A stretch of DNA of 64,000 bases. Source: Dactylellina haptotyla (Eukaryota; Ascomycota; Orbiliomycetes; Orbiliales; Orbiliaceae). The translations under genes and the position numbers were made by a program. Below are positions 1 through 13,900 of this stretch, piece by piece (positions within the stretch are counted from its first letter, which is position 1; the number at the start of each line of letters is the position of its first letter). Location: contig CM062383.1 of assembly GCA_031310005.1 (NCBI GenBank), positions 3,348,001-3,412,000 of the forward strand, read 5' to 3'. Below the pieces are notes generated by a model. That model did no database searches, was not told the origin of the DNA, and worked only from the letters and a program-made list of their open reading frames with translations.

Positions 1-298
1 TGGGTCGTCCATCAAAAAGTTGGGCATCTCCATCATGGAGGGTCTAGCCCATGAGCCACCCGCAAAGTATGCGGATACGGCGGGGCGGGGCTGATACAGA
101 GATGGCATCGGAGATGAAAAGATGGTATCAGACTCAGTAAAAGTAGCTTGGAGAGGGAAATAAACCCTCGTGGCTGGCTGGACCACCGACTCTGTTGCAT
201 TTGAAATGTCAGTGAATGATACTTGGTATGGGCAACACAGTTGTTTTTGGACTTGTGAGCTCACCGTAGTCGAGGTCCTGAAGGTACTCCATAGTCAT
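1..298 (-). CDS. Unrecognised protein, N-terminal part only (runs off window)
   Basis: Partial gene read on the minus strand. Exon 1 is 298-265, starting ATG ACT ATG GAG. A GTGAGC donor at 264 and an acceptor AACAG at 192, preceded by a CTGAC branch site, join it to exon 2, which runs open from 191 to the window edge. The spliced start reads MTMEYLQDLDYESVVQPATR and continues open for about 75 residues, rich in Pro, Ser and Met. No domain is visible in this piece and I do not recognise the protein. The very long upstream non-coding region is common for fungal developmental or transcription regulators, which is only an inference here. Without splicing the reading frame meets a stop soon after the donor, which supports the intron. 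Confidence 0.5.
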
Positions 299-3200
299 TG
301 GTGTTACAGCGAAAGGCATCGTGAATTGTGTAGTCGTAAATTATTTTTTTGATGAAACAAGTTTCTTCGCTGTAGGAGAGTCGGATGGCCAAATATTTGG
401 AAGGAGCACGGGTTTTCTTGGGTCGTCTTATTCGTGAGCAGGCAGCAGGGCAGGTAAGAGAGAATATAAGGATCCGAAAGGCTCTTTAATTTCAAAGAGT
501 CGACCTTAATTCATGCACTATTGCTTTGAGGCTTCGCAGAAAATTGGCTACAGCAAAGTAGTAATTTTCAAATATGCAAATTGCTATAAATGGTCACACT
601 CAAAGGGCTAGCCTGAGGGAGGGAAGCTGATGAGGACACTTTCAAGAAGAAAGTTGAAGATGGGCGTAGACGAACGAAGTTTTCTCCAAAACCTGACTCG
701 AGAGGAAACCCTTTTCGAAAGGAAGGGCTATGCTGAGTATTTTAATATCAGAATTAGAAAAGATGAATGAGCCACGGCTCCAGCAACAAGATGCCTGTGA
801 GAGTGGTGAGACATGCGTAATCCCTGGCGGCCATGGCAGTGATGGGCGATATCAGAGACTTTCTCGCTTTCTCACAGCAGTAGTTCGGAGTGGCAGCACA
901 TGTCAACTTCGTTCTCTCACTTGCTCTCTCCATTTCTGACATTTTGCCGTAGAGGTATATCAATAACTCGGTACAGTTACTTCCTTACGCCCCGAATCCC
1001 TGTTGACAGTCGACATGGGTGCGAGGGGAGTCTTATGTTATAGGAAGGGCTGTGATCGCCTCCACTTGCGCATATAGCTGGTGAGGAGGTGAGGTCGGAA
1101 TCTTTCGCAAAAGCAAGTTCTAAGCCACTAGACAGAAAGTGCCTCCACCCGACGCATAGATTATGGTTCTTTAGTCTGGTGCATGCAAGGTTGTTATTAT
1201 TCTTCGTAATAAGGTTAGACGTGAGAAGGGGGCTGCATGTACATGTACATGCGATGTACATATTGGACGGGGAGTGCCTTTGCTGTATTCTGGGTTTTGG
1301 CAGACTAGATCAGAGGGTCCCTCGTCTCGCAAATACAACGCTCTGCGCGGGACGCTACCGGATAGGGCAGGTGGGCCACCCTGGGTTTTTATAATTGACG
1401 TCTGGGTTGAGCGAGAACACACCATACTCGAGACGCTTACCCTTCCCTGTACTGGCTTGGTTTGGTTTGGGTTTTCCTGATCTCTTGAGCAATAAATTGC
1501 AGATGTGTTACGTGATTCCCCGTGGTCGAGATATGATATCGCAGCTCTTGAAGCTTTTGAGTCGTGTGGGTGGGTGGGTCCCTCCAGCGGGTGGGCGGGG
1601 TGTGGACCTGCAGAGCATCATGCAGCGTCCATGCAAGGCAGCTCTTCGTGAGCGAACTTCTCTGCACAATAAAGAGCTTCCAGAATAGCGGCGGGACGCA
1701 TTTCAAAATTCGTTTTTCTGGTGTTTTCCGCAGAGGATTGAGTGTTTGTTAATTAAAAAATCACCGGCATATTCTCCTCCCGCGCTGGAAATTCTCGGTC
1801 CAGGTTCCCCACCCAGCATGCAAGTCCACACCACCAACAGCAAACTCCACCGCGTGCATCGCTTTTGATGTTTCTTTTCCCGCACGAGATGCCCGCCGCT
1901 GGAAGATCTTGCGATCTTTCGAGAAGGTATCGTCCATAAAACAAGTCAGACCTCTCATTAAAACCTGCATCCAACTCAAAGAAGTCTTCTTGGAATGTTC
2001 TCCCCGATCTCTGATTGCCGCCTCCTCCTAGGCCGGATTTGTTATCGAGCCCGACGTGAACACGAGCGGCCGACTATCAACTGCTGTCTCGCGCCCTTTA
2101 CCCTGAATATCACGGGCTGGACGCAGCAAGTCCCTTGACGCTTTTAACTTCTCGCCCAGGAAATCCCCACAACCTCGACCGCCCATGCCCGGCCTCCTCC
2201 AACTATCTTGCACCATTTTGACGAAGGCTGCCACAGACGTACCTGCTACTTTCGCAACACCGGCCTTTCGCTGGTGTGGGTGGTGCCGTTTGTCGTGGTA
2301 GGGTTTGCCTTGTTTCCTGCTGCGAATTAGGGAAGTGCATTTCGGAACTTGATCATGGCGCAGAGGAAAAAAAAGTTGGCGGTCAGATTAAGGAGGGAAA
2401 AGGAACCCCGAGCACTCTGTTTATTCTATCAAAGAGGCTGGAGTCCTTCGAGAGGTTTTTAGTATGCACAAATGTCGTTTAGTATGGCATCGGTACGACC
2501 ATCTGCGACGAAAGCAGCAATTCAGTTGGCTAAACATGATGTCAGCCAAACAACACAACTCGTTCCGAAAACCGCACGCTTGCCTGAACATCACCAGAAT
2601 CAAATACCAAGAATTTTAACGGCCCTTGAAGCCTCAAAAGCCTATTATCCTGAAGCTGTTCTGCTCCGTGGTAGCGGATATCAGTGCCTGGGGAGGTAGC
2701 TCGCCCTTCACCAGCACGCGATTGCTTGGACCTGGAAATGCGCAGGAAGATATTCATATTAGATCATCCTTCCAAGCATTGGCATATCCAGATCGCGCTC
2801 TGGCAGCAAGTCATTAATTCAATCGACACAATTTTTTTTTTTTGATTCTGTCTTCAAATATTGGTATAAATTGATAAGATGGATGATTAGCAACGATCTC
2901 TTGTGTAGAGCCTTTTCGAATTGGAAGCTACGGTGATCCAGGGTGCTGGTAATGCAACTGTATCTGCGACGTGCAGATTCGGCGATATCTACGAGTACCA
3001 GAGTACCAATTTGATGAGCTGTCGACGCTCGCGTACTCGTATGCCAGTATATGCTAGGAAGCCCTGATGCTTGGTTATCGTGTGAGGTATATTGACTGTG
3101 GCAATGTGATAGGAATTCAACATCTAATCCTCGAGGATTACCCTTCATCGTGGGTTTTCATCCGTTTGTGCATTCTTTTGGACCCGAAATCTTGAATTGT

Positions 3201-5824
3201 TTTTTTTAAATGTGGGTAGTGTTTCCCACCGACGGCCCAACAATTAAATTCGCGAAATTCAAGAATTTCAAAATGTGATACCCTCATTATCAACTGAATA
3301 TTTCCAGAGTTCTGAAAAAAACAAAACATTCATCCATTGTTCAGTAGATCGATCGAAGCGCCACTGTGGAGTGCAAACACCCGGTTTCCCGCCTTGCCAG
3401 CCTAGACCTTTGTTCTTTCCTTTTCCGAAGCCGTGCATTGTGTAATTTTCAGGCTGCCACACTTCGCGCCCACACGGTTCAGCAAAAACTGCTGGTTTCG
3501 AATATTTCTAGTGTGGGGCTCCTGAACAATATAGTTTTATTGACTATTCTTTGCATAGAAAAAAAGAACCCACTATGTATTTTGATAAAAAGACCGGACT
3601 ATTGTTCCTGCAGAAACTCAAATTTGCTCTTCTTATCAATCGCTAGGCCGAAGGTCGCCGGATTGGACAAAAGCGCAATCGAAGCGCTTAGGCCTGGCAA
3701 TTTGATTTGACGTCACTTCATGAGGCGGTACTGAGTGAAATGGTTAGATTTCAAGAAAATCGAGGCTTTTTTTTTATACCTCAGTACGTATACGACTACG
3801 AAATGCAGTCATATCTCGTGAGGGTCGGATTCCCTTTTACGGACGTCATCCAGTCCCTTAACCTATAACGTGGAAAAGCCTGGCTTAGCAGCGAAGCCAA
3901 GGGAGTTTTGATCACGATGGCTTCGATAACATCCGTCGAACCGGCTGACATCCGAATCTACAGCCGTACCCTCGCTTTCCCTCGGACCAGCGATATCCTA
4001 GCTTGGCAAAAAGGGTGGTTCAAAAACTGCAGACCACCCAGCAGCTGGTTGTTTCTGCTTTTTGTTCAGATGGAACAGCCAATGCATACCCCAGACTGTC
4101 AAAAATGCACACGAGGATATTTTGCTCTGCACATATGCAAGGAGGGACATGTATACCAGCCAGGCTTCCTACCTGACGTGCTCACTCGCCCAGATAGCTG
4201 TTATCTGTAGATTCATGTCTTAGCTAATATGAGACCTACATCGTGTAGGATGTAGCTGGGTGTATCCCCTGGAGTCAGACTTACTCTAAGTCACGGTTGA
4301 TTGGAAGAGGGGAAAAATCGTCAATTGGATTACAATGCCACCATAATCCTCCAGCTTTCGTATTTACATCTGACAAATGGATTTAAAATTCAGGGTTAGC
4401 ACTAGTGCGTGCACATGTGAGCAGACGACAGAATGAAATGATTGAGCTAGAGAATGTCGTGAGAGCGAGAAACGAGGAATCGGAGGGAGCGAGAGCTCCA
4501 AGCCAGAGTCCAAACTGGGGAGACGAGAGATTGGCCTCGAGCTCCTTCGGCTAGAGTTAGCACTCGTCAATTAATTATAACTCACGAGAGTTCTCGGAGC
4601 AGCTTGTTCTAGGGGGAAAACCTAGCTATAGGGAGGGGTAGGCATTGTGGCAAATGAGACTCTGGGGTATATAAGGTTTAGTGCAGTTTAGAGAGATAAA
4701 AATCTAACGGCAGTATATTATAATGCGATGTTTAGCTTATCGCTAATGGATACCCTTGTGGGGCGGGCTTTTTTGTGTGCATGTGCTCTCTGATCTGGGA
4801 TGGTAATCTTATCGATAGCAACTACCGTTGAATGCCCTAATTGGCTACGGGGGATATATTATAGATATTGAAAACGATATGCAAGATACGATGCTGGCAC
4901 GAGCAGAGCAGCTAATTCTGTTTGTGGGTCGCGTGCGGCCAAAGATGATAACGGTGCAGATTCACGGAGTCTCATTATCAGAGGTTTCGGATATGTGCAT
5001 GCAGCTGTGGCACACAGGTCGAGAGATGGGCCATGTGCAAATCGGACGGACGGCTGCTGCTCGTATAACAGTCCTCGAGATGAATACTTTAGAGGCCTCT
5101 TTGCCCTGTCCTGCCCGTTATTTCAGTCCTCCGGTATACTTCTATCGAACAATATTTGGTGGTGATGCTAATGAGATGATATCGATAAGGGGATAAGATA
5201 GCGGAATGGTGGGGCCAAGCCCACGTTCTGCCGGTGTTTGACGTTGGAGGTCGCGTGTTGTTTTCGCCCTTCTTCTGTCATACGAAACTTTGTGTGGCCA
5301 CCGCAGCTCTTCGACCTTCTCACCTTCAAAAACATTCCCACCGGCTCACCCGATATCGCCCTTCACTTCTCATATTTTCAACCTCCCGCGACCGCTTGCC
5401 CTCGAAACTCCATCGCACTAGAGAGGACCGTTCAGAATACCCTCGCCCGAGCAGAGGAGCTACTTATCGACTTCGGGAAGCTGTTATTCCTGCACGCGCA
5501 CGACCCTTGCCCCTGCTCCCTCACTTCTTCTCCGACCCTCTTCGGCCTTTAGCGCCCAGCTCGACCGTCCACCGAAACTACCCTAAATAGCTGTCGCCAT
5601 CTTTTCGAATAGGTATCTTGACGTTCCATCTCGGATATCCGCGAGATTCGAGTCGCCTGCACATTTAGCACGCCCGGTGTCATATCGGAAGGGAAAGGAA
5701 AGGAAAGAGGCAATAAGAGCTCGCGATCCCGGATTCTTGGTACTGTACATTCGACAAACGACATTGGACGATCGTTGCGCTCTGGTAGCCTGCTCTTAGA
5801 GCGGCTTCATCACGATATTCTGCA
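299..5824. other. Long intergenic region, about 5.5 kb
   Basis: No convincing gene was found. The many short open frames (for example 3908-4210 and 4828-5196 on plus) lack recognisable domains and spliceable neighbours. It is the largest gap in the window and lies between two divergently transcribed genes, the partial gene ending at 298 and ppg1 from 5825. The part near ppg1 (about 5200-5820) is rich in pyrimidine and CTTC-type stretches and probably holds its promoter and leader. A GGAAA-type short repeat lies near 5690-5710. A perfect palindrome at 1235-1252 is listed separately. Confidence 0.6.
1235..1252. repeat. 18-bp perfect palindrome
   Basis: GCATGTACATGTACATGC reads the same on both strands, and a further GATGTACAT follows at once. 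It lies about 940 bp upstream of the start codon of the left-edge gene. ACATGT-type palindromes can be binding sites for dimeric regulators, but the sequence alone does not show that. Confidence 0.7.
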
Positions 5825-7479
5825 ATGCCCGGGCTCCCAGGTAGGACCTCTCGTTACTTCCACCCCCATACCGATTGCTGTCGTCCTTTTTTTTTTTTTT
5901 TTTTCCATTCCCTGCTAGCCTACCTTAGCACGTCTTGTCATGTCACAAGAGTAGAAGCGTTACCGTTTATCACTTTTTATCTGACCAAACTCGCTCCCAA
6001 ATAGTTGACCTCGACGCCTGTATTGAACGATTGTACAAACGAGAACTGCTCGCCGAACCGGTAATAGAAGCAATATGCGCCAAAACAAAAGAATTATTGA
6101 TGAGAGAGAGCAATGTCGTCCACATCCTCTCGCCGGTGACAGTCGTCGGTGACATTCACGGCCAGTTCTACGACTTGCTCGAGATTTTCCGAATAGGCGG
6201 GTTCTGTCCGGATACCAACTACCTCTTTTTAGGTAGGTCGAACATATCTACCTCACAATTGCCCCTTCGTTACTTTCCACCCCCCTGGTATCGACGTTTG
6301 TCTCTCGGATAAACTGTAACCGAGGAAGGCAAAAAAAAAAAGAGAAGGCTTCTTCGATTGAATCAAAGTTGCGAAGCTGCGACACGCTTCCATTTGATGG
6401 CTCTCAAGAAACGTGCCCATTATGGCGTATTGAGCCGGATCTACAGTTGCATACCATGGGCGGAATTTTATTCTCCCTCTAATATCTTTTCTATTTGTCA
6501 GCTAGATTCTAAATTTGTTTGCTAGGTGATTATGTCGATAGGGGACTTTTCAGCGTAGAAACAATATCGCTGCTGGTCTGTCTGAAGCTGCGGTATCCGA
6601 ATAGGGTACATCTCATTCGAGGAAATCACGAGTCGAGGGGAGTCACCCAGTCCTACGGATTCTATACAGAATGCGCTAGAAAGTACGGCAGCGCCAACGT
6701 ATGGCATCATTTCACAGATATGTTCGATTTCTTGACCCTGAGCGTGGTTATCAATAACGATATCTTCTGCGTGCATGGAGGTAAGATCATCTCTCTTCTC
6801 CCTAAAATTTTCAGAATCCCGGGTTGAGCTGTCAAATGTGAGAAGCTATTGTGAAAAACCCGGGAAAGTGGGGGGAATGACGGATTTTTTCCTTCTTTCT
6901 TGAATTGGCCTTCTAACCTTCTACTTCAGGCCTGTCACCCTCGATACACTCTATTGATCAGATTAAGATTATCGATAGATTTAGAGGTAAGATCCCCATC
7001 CCAGTTTCTTGGTTCGAAGCAATCATATGATATTTTTCAATGCATCTTTAAATGAGCTCACCTCTAACCTTGCATGTTCATTGTCTTAAACAGAGATACC
7101 CCATGAGGGGCCCATGGCAGATCTAGTCTGGTCGGACCCTGATGCTGAACGTGACGAATTTGCTCTTTCTCCGCGGGGCGCAGGCTATACGTTTGGGGCA
7201 CAGGTAGTTAAGAAATTCCTGGAGATCAACAATTTCTCGCATATCCTACGGGCACACCAACTGTGCCAGGAGGGCTATCAGGTGCTCTACGATGACCGAT
7301 TGAGTACCGTCTGGTCGGCGCCGAATTACTGCTACAGATGCGGCAATTTGGCGAGCGTACTAGAGGTGGACGATGCCGGGTCGAGGTTTTTCAACGTATT
7401 TGATCAAGCGCCAGAAAATGCGGACAACAGGGTAGACCAGCAGCCGATTGAGAAGCAACAGGTTGAGTATTTCCTGTGA
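5825..7479 (+). CDS. ppg1: PP2A-like Ser/Thr phosphatase catalytic subunit Ppg1
   Basis: Five exons: 5825-5840, 6005-6232, 6526-6780, 6930-6986 and 7094-7479, giving 313 residues. All introns are GT-AG and intron 1 has a CTGAC branch site. The phosphatase metal and active-site motifs are present in order: GDIHG (54-58), GDYVDRG (82-88), GNHE (114-117), then HGGLSPS and [11 protein letters not shown]. The C-terminus YFL is the methylated tail shared by PP2A-like enzymes. The N-terminal sequence ESNVVHI and the stretch [18 protein letters not shown] resemble yeast Ppg1 more than Sit4, Pph3 or Pph21. In yeast Ppg1 works with the Far (STRIPAK-like) complex, acting in glycogen metabolism and restraining mitophagy. 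The short first exon is chosen because it gives the in-frame join at Val6; the exact start is the least certain part. Confidence 0.92.
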
Positions 7480-7919
7480 TATCTTGCCTGTGCGGAGAGC
7501 GGATTTTCGGAGTAGTAAAAAATACTTTTAGCTGGATATGCTGTGTATATTTTCTCTTGGAGATTAGCGAGCGAGCGATCTTGAGCGCCCCATCTTTTCC
7601 ATGTTACAAGCGTGTTATTTGTAAAAGATGATGATGTTTTCTCAAGAGATAGCTCTGTATATAGAGATTGTACGGGGGACCGAGACGGCTTGTATGTGAC
7701 TATATATGGGCATGGGCAAACTTAATTTAGTAGCACCTTTACTACATAGGTATATATTTATAATGGACTAGACCTATCCCTGACATCTAGAAAGGATAGG
7801 TAGATACTAATGTACAAATATACGTGAATTTCCAAATAATTTATGAGGTGCTGAAGATTGATCGCAACACAGAAGATGTGGTTGCGCTACTAGCGATTGT
7901 TCGATTTGGTTGCAACCAG
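7480..7919. other. Convergent 3' intergenic region
   Basis: This AT-rich spacer lies between the stop codons of ppg1 (plus) and the giant gene (minus). It should hold both 3' ends. No gene or structured element was seen. Confidence 0.6.
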
Positions 7920-10900
7920 CTAGTAGCGGTGAAATTGTCGCTGCCTTTTCGCGATTGGCGGAGGAAGGCTTGTACCTGTCTGCCGCCGTTTTATCGTGTT
8001 TACCATACCGGAAACAGTACTCATGCAATTATCCGCAGTTTCAGGCGCCATCTTGTCTAAGCACTTAGAGCTCCTGACCACGGAAAGCAGAAATTTAGCA
8101 TATGCAGCAGCGGTAGCAGCAGCATATTCCTGCCATTCCTTATTCTTATGTGAGTCCGAGTAGTCGCAAATTCCCCGGATAACAAGACAAGGAAATCCAC
8201 TGATGACTCCAGCTGCTTCCATTTCTACGCAAATAGCGTTGTATTTTGCGTCTAATTCATCTCTAAACCGTGCGTCCTTGATAACTTGATTTCCAGATGC
8301 TATTACACCGTAGTGAATCTCAGGGTCCTCAGATAAGCGTGGTGTCCTTAGGGTCGGCTTGTCGCATTCAATACACGTCGCACAATCGGATTTGTGTAGA
8401 GAAGCTGCCGCAAAAAGCGTGTCAAGGTTTTGGCCTGGCGACTTATAGGATGGATGATTAGCGATGATTTTATCAATATATCCCCGGATTTGAGCCTTCT
8501 GCGATGAGCGCCTAGGATCGGAAGCGAGTTTGCTGAGAACTTTCATCATGAACCGAGGTGGCCTTTGTAGAGATCCTGTGCTCTCAAAATCATCTTGTTG
8601 TCGAGCTTTGCCGAGATCATATTGGACGACCCCAGGACAGCTAACAACAACATCACCAAGTCGGATATCGTTTTTTACAGACGGTATCCCTCCGCCAATG
8701 CCAACTAAAAGACAAAACTCTACGGAAAAGCTTCTTGTCATGTGGGCGATAACATCAGCCGCGGCGCAGGTGCCATATTCTCCAGCCGGCAGGCAGGCTG
8801 CAACGACATTGTGCTGTCCAATTAGACCCAATGCATAATAATTGGAATCTTGGGGGTGAATGGGGATATCGTCATGTTCGGCGTCGAAAAGAGCACGGAT
8901 TGCTAATAGTTCTTTTTGTAATGCGCATACTATCCCTATCTTGTAATCTTCGGAGGTTAGGCCCAAGCTCAAATTACTAGAACTCGGGTCTGTCAAGCTT
9001 GATCCAACCCCGCTATCTTCAAGTGCCATCTGAGATGCCTCATCGAGCGCTGCGAGTTCTCCTTCTTCGGGGTCACCAAAATCTCTCCAAATCCATTGGA
9101 AATTAGCATTATGACCGAAAATAACAGCGCTGTCATCGATTAGTTGGATTGGCCTTTTGTCGGCAAAAAGAGTTTCAAATTTTGACGGAAGAAGAACTTG
9201 GACAGGATCAGAATGTTCCGCCGAACGCTGCGTCTGGCATATGCATTGTTCGAAATCCGTACCAGGGTTCTGCCATATAATCTTATTGACAAGTCGCATC
9301 GGGGCCGCTCTCTCATCGCCTTCTAAGCGCATGATGTTTCTGAGATCATATGTATGACCTGCAAGATAATATAGCCCTGCCGGTAATGTCATCCAGTATT
9401 CGCACAATTTATCACTAGTTGGTCGAATGATCTCGCCAAATCCCCGTCCAAACAGGCTAACCGCGTGGATCGCTCTAGTGAAATCAATCCACCCTTTGCC
9501 TCTTGGCTGGATACTAGTCACGCGAGGGAATATTGGATCTCTGCGAGTGGCTAAATCGTGAAAATCCCAACCCTCTAGCTGGCTCCGCGGCGCCAAAGCC
9601 CTTGTTGACGGGTTGACAATCTGCCTGGTAACACCAATCTGATATTCAATAATTTTCGTCAGGGTATCATAGATTCCATTTACTCTATCTTTGACGGAAA
9701 CGCAACCTTCATCCTCCTCCTCATCTTCATCCAGATATATTTTTTCTGTCAATTTTACGGCGTTCTTAAGGACTTCGCCGGCTGAGAATGGTGTATGTGG
9801 TTGAGATGATTCCTTTAAGTTTTCCGGTTTGAAGAGAAGCCCAGAAGTGCAATTCCCAGAGGTGGAATCATTCGCACTATCAAATTCAAAGGATGCGCGT
9901 AGAAGGTGTAACCATGCACTCGCAGCATTGACCAGCCAACCTCGCTTGTCGCCTTCGTCCCACAGAACAACATATTTATCCCGGAGCCAGTTAAGTTTTG
10001 GTGTTATACCCCTTTCCCGTAAAATTCTAAGCGGTCTGTCTTTATTACCGATGCTGAATGGGTGGCCTCCCTCCAGTCTATGTCCCTCGGATATAAAAAG
10101 TTCCCTAAAATCGCATCCGTCGTCGCACTTTGGCAGTCGAGATGGTTCGATGTTGTAACTAGCATCCCGTGCCCCTGAGGTATAAATAATATGTCAGCAA
10201 AATATCTTTCAACTTAGTCTTGTAAAATAGACCCGGCTATCGTCGGGAATATAGTTTACCGCCGCCCTTCGGGTTTCCTACCAGCAAAATATCCACCATT
10301 TGTACACCAGCCAATAATGTGCCGAGCCGTTGTCAAAGTGGAGAATTTTACATTCTCCGCATGGGGTATCGTATTTTCCAAGTAACATATACGAGCCCCG
10401 TTAGATCGGTAAAGTAAATGCCATAAAATTACATCTTTCTCTTTCATCGTCGGAACCAACATGGTCGAGAACCCCTTTATAAATATCTTTTTGTTAAAAA
10501 TATCTATCTTATCAGCCTGAGCAAGTCCCATGATAATTTCTAACGGCATTTCAATACCAGTTTCGCTTCTGCTTCTTCGCGGTATGGGGAAACCTTCAGC
10601 GATCACAGGATTCCTAAACATATTATGCCAGCACCGGCCATTTATGTATGAGTCGTTTTCTTCCACTTCCTGGAGTACGAAGTCAATATCAAACTTGTGC
10701 TCGATCCCTGAATATCTTCCAAGCGATAAATTTAGATCGGCTTGAGGGTGTGAAGTGGTGTTTAAGTGTTTTATAGTTGGCCAACATCGTGACATCGCGG
10801 CCGTATGCCGAGATGAACGGAGTGCAGACCCGAGCCACGCAAGCTGTTCACCAATCTCAGCGATCGAATATCTTGTTCCGAGAACTTTAATCACAAGTTC

Positions 10901-13900
10901 TGAGTCTTGGAGTGTCGCTGTGAGGGTGGCCCTATCAGGGAGCTCGTCTAGATGTGGGCAATACTGCGATTAGGGCGGAATAAGAGGTCATAGTATTTGC
11001 AGAGAAAGACTTACGTGTTTGTGGAATCCCAGGTCCGTGATAAACTAAACTTTTCAATAGTTTGAGTATATGGTCCCCATGAGATGGCCAGGTTTGGCGT
11101 AGATAACCCAAACATGTCGAGGCCTGCGCGTCCGTAACCGTACCAGTAAGTGTAATGACTTTCTCGATTGCCTCCTCTGGTGGTTCTTCGTAGCCTTGCT
11201 CTAAAATGAAAGCTAACAGATCCCAGTGCACTAAAAAGGTAGTGCTAAAAACTTCTGCAGGTCTTTTTTTTGAAATTTTGCGAGGTGAGTTTAAGGTTTT
11301 AAGTATTGTGTCTTTGATATTTTCCATTCGGTTTGGTGCCGCTGGAGTGAGAAGAAGTTTCCTCTGTAGAGTTCCAATAAGCCATGCGTAAGCTGGATCC
11401 CCAGATATGATATTCCGATATGGTCCGAATAAATCAAGGCTGGGTTCGTCTTCATCGCTGTCGAGATCATCCAAGTTATTTTCGATTACAGGAGGTTCAG
11501 AATCTCCGATTTGCAAATTCCAAAGTTCCATTTTTTCAATCAAGGACATTCCACCTTGAGAATCAGCGACGGTGTTTTCTTCTTGTTCCTCGTGGTTACA
11601 TTTCTCTCTAAAGTACTTTATAATATCACTAAAGATACAATGCGATGTTAGAATTGATTTAAGATCAGAACCGAAATTTGGGACGCTCTGAAGCATTTCG
11701 TAGCACTAAGCTCACCTATGATGTCTGTAAACAAAATACATGATATCATGATGCACCCGACTTTTCGTATTACATCCAAGTTTCAACGCAAAGGCCTTCA
11801 GTAAGTCAGGGAGATCCATGCATATTAGGTCAACAGCCTGAGTGTCCAGTCGATCGGGGCGGATTTGATCGAATAAGGCATCAGCCAAATCTGAAAAATA
11901 AGCTCCCTTGACAACCGTCGCAGTACTTGAGGTACTAGAGAAGATTGTTTCCGCATACGCCGGTTCTACGGTCTCCAGAATCGAGGTCTCGGGCTCTAGG
12001 TGGGTATGATGTAGTTGTTTAGTATCCTGAATGTATGGGACCTGCTTTAGATCATGGGGTACTAGAGATGCATAGCCAGAGTCTGTAGGGAGTCTGTCAT
12101 GATTAAAATTTTGAGATTCAGGTCTACCAAAGGACGCGGTGACCGAAGGTTCAGGTTCAGGTTCAGGTTGCATTATTAGTGTCTCAGCCTCATCTTCGCT
12201 TTCACTGAGACTCGAAGAACGGCGCTCGAGGCTGGGGCTTTGTCGCTTTAACTGCTGCTCCTTCAGCTTTGGCACCTTCGCCTTGACATAATCAAAAGAC
12301 CTGTTAATCTGCAACTTCGCAATCTCCAAATCATCCGGCGTGATAATCATCTCTGCATCCACATCAACAGCTTGAGCTTCAGTCTCATGAGGATTATGGG
12401 CAGCTTGTGTCTTGGACATAGGTATGGATGCGTTCTCAGGGGTTGGCGCTTTACTATCCTTCTCCTCCTTTTCTTCCTCGAGCTTTTCAGTTCTGTCTCG
12501 GTTCAAGCCTAAGCCTTCGGCAACGCTGTCGAGAATGTGCTCGAACGGGTTTGTGGCCATCTTGCTTCTTTCTTCAATTAGTCGGACTTCTCGTTCGCGT
12601 AGGGCTTGTGCGTCAGGTGGCGGTTGCGGTTTCGGGGGATGGTCTTCATTAAGATGACGTATGACGTCGGCTTGAGTGCCGATGGGTCTGGTGTGATACT
12701 CGCAGGTCCGGATGATGCAGTAATATTCATCGAGTGGGAGAGCTTTGCCCGCTTGTTTAGCCGCTGCTAATTCTACTTGCGGATTAGCTTGAACTTGAGC
12801 ATGAGCTTGAGCCTTGGACGCATCGTATCTTCTCTTAGAAGATGGAGTAATCCGTGGCGGTGCGTGGGGAAGTGGCTCGCCAGCTGCGATCTTTCTATTT
12901 GCGTCTTCAGCAATTCTTTGGTAATCCTTGCCCTGTTCTATACCTCTCTGATAATTATTCCTCACCTACCCTAATGTTAGCACGGTTTCACCCATTGAAA
13001 ATATATATACGGATCAACTTACCATGGTGGTCGTCTTGGTCCTGAGATGTTCTGCGATTGCCTCAAAGTTCGTTCCGAAACATGCCAATAGTTGACGGAA
13101 ATCTTGATTCTCGGGCACAGACCAGTAGCTAGATACCACACGAGTTTGCTGTGGATGACTTTGTTGCAGCAGCTGCTGCCTAGGTTGACGTTTCGATTGA
13201 AGATCCCTCGCACGTTGAACGTCGGACTTTTTGAGATCTCTTATTTCACAATAATAACAAATGAAATCATCCGGAATATTCCTGGGGTTTATTTTAACAC
13301 AGGCTCCATGCAGCCAGTGATTACATCTATCGCATTGGATTGTAAAGCCATCATCATGGTCATATCCACAGATACACCTTGTATCGCTATACGTATTAGC
13401 GTTTGGTAGCTTTACCTCTTCAAGCCTACTAGCTGATTTTGTTGGTACTAGTCTTCCACCTCCTGAGAGAGAAGCAGATTCAGAACGCTCGATTTCGTCG
13501 TTATAGAACTGTGACCAATTCAGGCCCTCAAAGCCGCTGTTTTTAAAACTAGGCGGTGGAGAGTATTTTGGAACGTGGGATGGAATTCGGTTGTGGTATT
13601 CGCTAGGCGTGCCTCTCTGCTCGTGGGGGGCCTGGGTATACTGCGCTGGTTGGGGTGCTTCTGGCTCTGGTGTTTCGGGAAGTGGCCACATAACCATGGT
13701 GATGGACCAATCTGGTTGAACAATCGCATCCCAGATTGCAGGAAGAATGATTTGTCCATCAGGTCCATGTAAATCATAACGGCCTTCCATAACGTGCGGG
13801 CCGATAATATCGACATACTTGAAAGCCTGATGAATGAGACGTTCCATGCCCTACATAGCTCGTGTTAGTTCAAAGCTCCTTGGCGACTCAAGTCAAGATA

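Noticed and set aside
3908-5196. Open frames of 100-122 codons in the long intergenic region
   Set aside because: No domain, no codon pattern beyond chance, no convincing splice partners and no ATG context support.
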